Shown: one piece after another, positions 7,605 to 11,128 of the stretch
Numbering within the stretch: position 1 is the stretch's first letter
Layout of the letters: every line of letters begins with the position of its first letter
Source of the DNA: an uncultured bacterium
GTDB taxonomy: Bacteria > Bacillota > Clostridia > Lachnospirales > Lachnospiraceae
Direction of reading: 5' to 3'
Assembly: GCA_905214675.1 (NCBI GenBank)
Contig: CAJMMS010000055.1
Location: forward strand, 1 to 11,128
Length of the DNA stretch: 11,128 nucleotides
The notes under the pieces: generated by a model
What the model was told of the DNA's origin: nothing
Database searches by the model: none
What the model saw: the letters and a program-made list of their open reading frames with translations, nothing else
Made by a program: the position numbers and the translations under genes

Positions 7605-7627
7605 CAACAATGCCTCTGGCATTCTTG
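7605..7627 (-). other. Hairpin in the recA leader
   Basis: AATGCC and GGCATT pair around a 3-nt loop, and three more pairs continue beyond a single C-C mismatch. It sits in the middle of the untranslated leader, far from the ribosome binding site and without a U tract, so it is not a terminator. Function, if any, is unknown. Confidence 0.4.
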
Positions 7628-7668
7628 CTGCGAGGTGCACATCCTACATCATAAGCACTTTCTTTTAG

Positions 7669-7682
7669 CGAACTTATGTTCG
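7669..7682. promoter_or_regulatory. LexA binding site (SOS box) of recA
   Basis: CGAACTTATGTTCG fits the Gram-positive LexA (DinR) consensus GAAC-N4-GTTC, with both half sites intact including the flanking C and G. It lies about +4 to +18 relative to the predicted recA transcript start, so bound LexA would block the promoter. Confidence 0.93.
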
Positions 7683-7692
7683 TTCTTTTCCT

Positions 7693-7721
7693 ATAGTAAT
7701 ATATATTTCAAAAAATGTCAA
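7693..7721 (-). promoter_or_regulatory. Sigma-A promoter of recA-recX (and probably the LacI-family gene)
   Basis: A perfect -35 box TTGACA (7716-7721) is followed after 17 bp by TACTAT (7693-7698), an acceptable -10. The transcript should begin near 7686, about 138 nt before the recA start. The spacer is very AT-rich. Confidence 0.82.
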
Positions 7722-7834
7722 CACAAAAAATACCTGTCTTATCTATGCGATTTGAAATTATATTTTGATACATTCCGGGAACATCCGGTTGAAATGTCAT
7801 TTATCATAGCTGCTTTATCGCAAAGAAATGCCAA

Positions 7835-7862
7835 AAAGGAAGAACAGAACTGTTCTTCCTTT
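7835..7862 (-). terminator. Strong intrinsic terminator after the beta-helix gene, possibly bidirectional
   Basis: A perfect 12-bp stem (AAAGGAAGAACA with its complement) closes on a GAAC tetraloop, 32 nt after the stop of the beta-helix gene. On the minus strand the 3' arm runs into TTTTT at 7837-7833. The flanking A and T runs on both sides would also allow function on the plus strand. Confidence 0.8.
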
Positions 7863-7894
7863 ATTGTATCTTCATTCTCACTTATTGTCAATGG

Positions 7895-8566
7895 TTAATC
7901 TTCTATTTTTTCTGCAACTTCCCCGCGCTTTTTATAAATGCTGTGTGCCGGTATTACCTCCCTTACAGAGGAAAGTGGATAAATATTCGTATCCGGTCCG
8001 ACAACCGTTCCAGGATTCAGGATAGATCCACATCCTACCTCTACATTATCGCCGATCATGGCACCAAATTTCTTTAAACCGGTCTCAATTCTTTCTTTAT
8101 CATCTTTTACTACAACCAGTTTCTTGTCTGATTTCACATTGGATGTAATTGAGCCGGCTCCCATATGTGCTTTATAACCAAGAATCGAATCGCCGACATA
8201 GTTGTAATGCGGAACCTGCACTTTATTGAACAGAACCACATTTTTCAGTTCTGTAGAGTTGCCTACCACTGCTCCTTCGCCCACGATGGCATTGCCCCGG
8301 ATAAATGCACAGTGACGGACTTCTGCTTCTTTTCCGATGATGGCCGGTCCGTGGATATACGCGGTCGGCGCTACGGTGGCAGATCTGGCGATCCAGATAT
8401 CCTCCCCACGTTTCTCATATTCTTCTTCACTTAACGTTGCTCCCAGCTTTTTAATAAAAGCACTGATTTCTGGAAGTACTTCCCAGGGATAAACTGCCCC
8501 TTCAAACAGATCTTTTGCGATTGTTTCATCCAGATTATAAAGATTTTTGATTTTGCATGTTTCCAT
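7895..8566 (-). CDS. Left-handed beta-helix protein resembling the GlmU acyltransferase domain
   Basis: This 223-residue protein consists mainly of hexapeptide repeats forming a left-handed beta-helix, as in acyltransferases that act on sugars or cell-envelope precursors. Repeats run from about 57 to 205 (for example IWIARSATVAPTAYI, GPAIIGKEAEV, NAIVGEGAVVGN). The segment HYNYVGDSILGYKAHMGAG (120-138) resembles the part of GlmU carrying its catalytic histidine (HLTYLGD in E. coli); His120 aligns with that residue. The first 55 residues are a non-repeat cap with no nucleotidyltransferase motifs, so the name 'UDP-GlcNAc pyrophosphorylase' sometimes attached to such proteins is not supported. 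Its start lies inside the topB end, with AGGAGGT 7 nt upstream, so it is translated with topB. Substrate and acyl donor are unknown; a structural or carbonic-anhydrase-like role is also possible. Confidence 0.85.
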   Translation of the reverse strand: METCKIKNLYNLDETIAKDLFEGAVYPWEVLPEISAFIKKLGATLSEEEYEKRGEDIWIARSATVAPTAYIHGPAIIGKEAEVRHCAFIRGNAIVGEGAVVGNSTELKNVVLFNKVQVPHYNYVGDSILGYKAHMGAGSITSNVKSDKKLVVVKDDKERIETGLKKFGAMIGDNVEVGCGSILNPGTVVGPDTNIYPLSSVREVIPAHSIYKKRGEVAEKIED

Positions 8567-10592
8567 CCTTTTTACCTCCTGTTGTCCGCCTCTGTGTTTT
8601 CTGTGGTTTCACATAAAAATCAGCGGATGCATCAAACAATTTCTGCAGCGCATACGGATTTTTTGCCAGAAGCACAGCATCTGTTCTGCGCTTAATAAAG
8701 CCTTCCAGTTTCTGCATATACTCATCCGAAGTGATCGTACCTTCTGCCACATAAGTCAGGCCTTTCTCCCAGCTTGCTGTCAGTTCCGGATTCAGCAGTG
8801 AACGTATGGACTGATCTACTACATCATAGATCATCTCCCCAAGCTGTGTCGGAGAAAGTACCTGTGTTTTTTTATTCAATCCTATGTATTTGTTAGCTTC
8901 CAGTTTTTTCAGGATTTCGGCTCTTGTTGCACTTGTGCCAATTCCGCTTCCCTTGATCTGCGCACGCAATTCTTCATCTTCGATCAACTGTCCTGCATTT
9001 TCCATTGCAAGAATCATGGAACCGGATGTATAACGTTTTGGCGGCGAAGTCTCTCCTTCTTTGATTGCAAAACCGTTCACATCCAGTATAGCACCTTTTT
9101 TGCAGTTTTTCAGTGCCAAAAGCAGTTTTTCATCACATTTTACATCTTCTGTACTGTCCTCTTTTTTCTTTGGCTCTGCCGGCATACCTGCTACCTTCAG
9201 ATACCCTTCCGACAAAAGCAGCCGGAAACTGGAAAAAAAGCTTTCTTTTTTGATTTTCACTACAAGACTTGTTTTCTGATAGACAGCCGGTGGATAAAAC
9301 ACACTCAAAAATCTTCGCGCTATCATCTCATATACATTTACGACAAGTGGTTTCAGACTGCGCAATGCCCCGAATCCCTGCCCGGTTGGAATGATCGCAT
9401 AGTGATCTGTAATCTGTTTATCATTGACATACCGTGTAGAAGCGATTTTTTTCCAGGCATCCCCGCCCAGTACTTCCTGTGCAAACATCTGAACCGGTGC
9501 AAAAGAAGCAAGCCCCCGGATATTTTTGTAGATTTCTTTTGCAACTGCTGTAGAAAGAACTCTTGCATCCGTTCTTGGATAAGTCACAAGCTTCTTTTCA
9601 TATAGTTCCTGTACAATCTTCAGTGTCTCATCCGGGCTGATCTTATAACGCTTAGAACAGTCATTCTGAAGTTCTGCCAGATTGTACAGCAGCGGCGGAT
9701 TCTTATTTTCTTTTTTCCGCTCCAGTTTTTCGACAACTGCCTGCACCGGTTTTGGCTGTTCCAGTTCCAGGATCAGTTCTTTTGCATCTTCTTTTCTGGA
9801 AAATCCATTTTCTTTGTAAAGTTTCGGTGACTGATAATAAGCAGAGCCTCTGACTGCACGGAACTCTCCTTCCAGTGTGGCTTCCTCACAGGTCATCGAT
9901 GCCAGAACACGATAGAACGGCTTTTTTACAAACTGCCGGATTTCCCGCTCTCTTCGTACGATCATGCCAAGAACGCAGGTCATAACCCTGCCTACGGATA
10001 TCACGGTAAACCGGGTTCCCATATAACGTGAAATAACCTGACCATATTTCAGACTCAGAAGTCTTGAGAAATTGATCCCCATCAGATAATCTTCTTTTGC
10101 ACGCAGATACGCTGCGTCTGCAAGATTATCATACTCCGAAAGATCTTTTGCGCTCTTTATTCCATGGAGGATCTCTTCTTCTGTCTGCGAATCGATCCAG
10201 ACGCGCCTTCTTTCCTTGCCCTGCACATGTGCTTCCTGCTCCACCAGACGGTAAATATACTCTCCTTCACGCCCGGAGTCGGTGCAGACATAAATCGTAT
10301 CAATATCATCCCGGTTTAAAAGGCCGCTGACGATCTTAAATTGTTTTTTGGTTGCCGGAATTACTTCGTACAAAAATTTTTCCGGAAGAAATGGCAGTGT
10401 CTGCAAACTCCATTTTGCATAACGCTGATCGTACACATCCGGATAACTCATAGTCACCAGATGACCGACACACCAGGTAATGACCGCTTCTTCGCCTTCC
10501 AGATAGCCATCCCTGCGTGCTGCCTGTACTTTTAAAGCTTTTGCAAATTCCTGCGCAACACTTGGTTTTTCTGTTATGTATAATTTTTTCAA
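8535..10592 (-). CDS. topB: DNA topoisomerase III
   Basis: This 685-residue type IA topoisomerase cuts one DNA strand and passes another to decatenate replication or recombination intermediates. The TOPRIM domain comes first: Glu8 in LYITEKPS and Asp105 in DSGREGE (105-111), the latter like the DAGREGE of Bacillus TopB rather than the DxD of E. coli. The catalytic tyrosine is Tyr338 in VTYPRTD (336-342). The motif GSGIGTSATRAEIL (548-561) is typical of the family. There is no cysteine zinc finger at the C-terminus, only a short basic tail (about 660-685), as expected for topoisomerase III rather than TopA. The start is TTG at 10592, supported by the standard MKKLYITEKPS N-terminus and by AGAGGAG about 8 nt upstream. 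It follows the membrane-protein gene by 14 nt and overlaps the next gene by 32 nt. Confidence 0.97.
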   Translation of the reverse strand: MKKLYITEKPSVAQEFAKALKVQAARRDGYLEGEEAVITWCVGHLVTMSYPDVYDQRYAKWSLQTLPFLPEKFLYEVIPATKKQFKIVSGLLNRDDIDTIYVCTDSGREGEYIYRLVEQEAHVQGKERRRVWIDSQTEEEILHGIKSAKDLSEYDNLADAAYLRAKEDYLMGINFSRLLSLKYGQVISRYMGTRFTVISVGRVMTCVLGMIVRREREIRQFVKKPFYRVLASMTCEEATLEGEFRAVRGSAYYQSPKLYKENGFSRKEDAKELILELEQPKPVQAVVEKLERKKENKNPPLLYNLAELQNDCSKRYKISPDETLKIVQELYEKKLVTYPRTDARVLSTAVAKEIYKNIRGLASFAPVQMFAQEVLGGDAWKKIASTRYVNDKQITDHYAIIPTGQGFGALRSLKPLVVNVYEMIARRFLSVFYPPAVYQKTSLVVKIKKESFFSSFRLLLSEGYLKVAGMPAEPKKKEDSTEDVKCDEKLLLALKNCKKGAILDVNGFAIKEGETSPPKRYTSGSMILAMENAGQLIEDEELRAQIKGSGIGTSATRAEILKKLEANKYIGLNKKTQVLSPTQLGEMIYDVVDQSIRSLLNPELTASWEKGLTYVAEGTITSDEYMQKLEGFIKRRTDAVLLAKNPYALQKLFDASADFYVKPQKTQRRTTGGKKDGNMQNQKSL

Positions 10593-10606
10593 ATAGCTAC
10601 TCCTCT

Positions 10607-11128
10607 TTAAAGCGGCAGATCCCGCTTTTCAAATATCTGCATGGCAATCCAGTACAGACAGACTCCGATCAAAAGCAGAAGCGGATATTTCCATGCAAAA
10701 AAAATCCCTCCATCCAGTACATCATCTGCAAGATACATGGAAAAAATAGTTGCATATCCAAAATAAGAAAAGAAACCGCCAAGACCTGACAACAGCTTCA
10801 GCACAAAAAAGAACACCGGCACACCGGCTGATGTCACAACTGCAACTGCCTTATCACTGCCAAGACAGGAAATCAGCATAGCTGCTCCGCCAAAGCAGAC
10901 ATGCAGGCAGAACCCTCCAAGACACATGAGAATAAAGTCTGCCGCCTCAAAATACTGCGGACACAGAATCAGCCCGAAAACCGTCCCCAGAACAGCCTGA
11001 ACCAGAAACATAGCAAGCAGGCTTACTATAAGAAAATAAACCTGTGTAAAGAAAATTCTTTTTCGTTTTGTCGGCGCAGACAAAATCCAGCAAAGCTGCC
11101 CGCTCTCAATATTTCCCGCAATCAACTG
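10607..11128 (-). CDS. ABC-2-type transporter permease, C-terminal part (gene runs off the window)
   Basis: Only the last 173 codons are present; the reading frame is open to the window edge, so the true start lies beyond 11128. The visible part begins with a cytosolic loop containing IESGQ and LSAPTKRKRIFFTQ, the pattern seen in ABC-2 permeases just before a membrane helix ('sites where the exporter remodels its loop between helices 2 and 3'). Hydrophobic helices follow at about 28-54, 62-88, 95-113 and 145-164, ending with the short basic-acidic tail FEKRDLPL. Proteins of this type pair with an ABC ATPase, presumably encoded upstream outside the window. Substrate cannot be inferred. topB begins 14 nt after its stop, suggesting co-transcription. 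Confidence 0.75.
   Translation of the reverse strand, partial: QLIAGNIESGQLCWILSAPTKRKRIFFTQVYFLIVSLLAMFLVQAVLGTVFGLILCPQYFEAADFILMCLGGFCLHVCFGGAAMLISCLGSDKAVAVVTSAGVPVFFFVLKLLSGLGGFFSYFGYATIFSMYLADDVLDGGIFFAWKYPLLLLIGVCLYWIAMQIFEKRDLPL

Larger units (their letters stand above)
7548..7894. other. Intergenic region between recA and the beta-helix gene
   Basis: This 347-nt stretch holds no convincing gene. From the recA side it contains the ribosome binding site AAAGGAGG (7553-7560), a leader with a small hairpin (7605-7627), the SOS box, the recA promoter, an AT-rich upstream segment and, near the far end, the terminator of the preceding unit (7835-7862). Between 7722 and 7834 I see only a loose inverted repeat around two CCGG copies (about 7774-7788). 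Confidence 0.85.

Noticed and set aside
7610..7648. Twelve-codon open frame in the recA leader (ATG TGC ACC ... TGA)
   Set aside because: The nearest purine-rich sequence is too close to the ATG to serve as a ribosome binding site.
7779..7790. GAACATCCGGTT as a degenerate LexA box upstream of recA
   Set aside because: The right half is GGTT, not GTTC, and the site lies about 60 bp upstream of the -35 box.
7842..7855. GAAC...GTTC inside the terminator hairpin as a second LexA box
   Set aside because: The half sites are 6 bp apart, not 4, and are fully explained by the 12-bp terminator stem.
7254..7898. Plus-strand open frame of 214 codons across the recA start and intergenic region
   Set aside because: It runs antisense through recA, its promoter and the terminator, with no ribosome binding site or family resemblance.
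10268..10288. Missing second aspartate of the DxD motif in TopB (DSG instead of DxD)
   Set aside because: As I recall, Bacillus-type TopB proteins normally read DAGREGE here, so this is a lineage feature, not a broken active site.
8535..10592. topB as a sign of an integrative conjugative element
   Set aside because: No integrase, relaxase, conjugation gene or attachment repeats are present, and the neighbours are housekeeping genes.

Overview
The window is a stretch of bacterial chromosome in which every convincing gene lies on the minus strand. It is best read from position 11128 down to 1. The proteins and signals point to a low-to-mid-GC Firmicute, most likely a gut Lachnospiraceae (Clostridium cluster XIVa). 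Supporting signs are strong AAAGGAGG ribosome binding sites, TTG starts, a Bacillus-type LexA box before recA, the recA-recX order, and a Man-family PTS linked to a MalL-type glucosidase. The family-level assignment is inference from protein character, not from a search.

Layout in the direction of transcription. (1) 11128-7895: the 3' part of an ABC-2-type membrane protein, then topB (topoisomerase III) after 14 nt, then a stand-alone left-handed beta-helix protein resembling the acetyltransferase half of GlmU, which overlaps the end of topB by 32 nt. A strong 12-bp hairpin terminator closes this unit. (2) 7721-4793: a sigma-A promoter with a perfect palindromic LexA (SOS) box just after the -10, a leader of about 138 nt, then recA, recX (ATGA overlap) and a LacI-family regulator only 14 nt after recX. 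A hairpin terminator follows. (3) 4638-80: a second sigma-A promoter flanked by two near-identical 14-bp palindromes (probable operators), then a sugar operon: fused PTS IIAB, IIC, IID and a cytosolic MalL-type alpha-glucosidase.

How the parts fit. Region 1 is housekeeping (DNA topology plus an uncharacterised acyltransferase-like protein). recA and recX form the SOS recombination pair, recX modulating RecA filaments. The regulator is most simply the local repressor of the sugar operon directly downstream, acting at the two palindromes. The operon would import and phosphorylate a sugar through the mannose-family PTS and hydrolyse an alpha-glucoside in the cytosol; the actual substrate cannot be read from the sequence.

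I see no mobile element, CRISPR array, tRNA or rRNA, and no clear sign of an unknown multi-gene system. The most interesting points are the paired operators, a sugar regulator sitting in an SOS-controlled transcription unit, the mismatch between PTS import and a glucosidase of a non-phospho type, and the orphan GlmU-like beta-helix protein.
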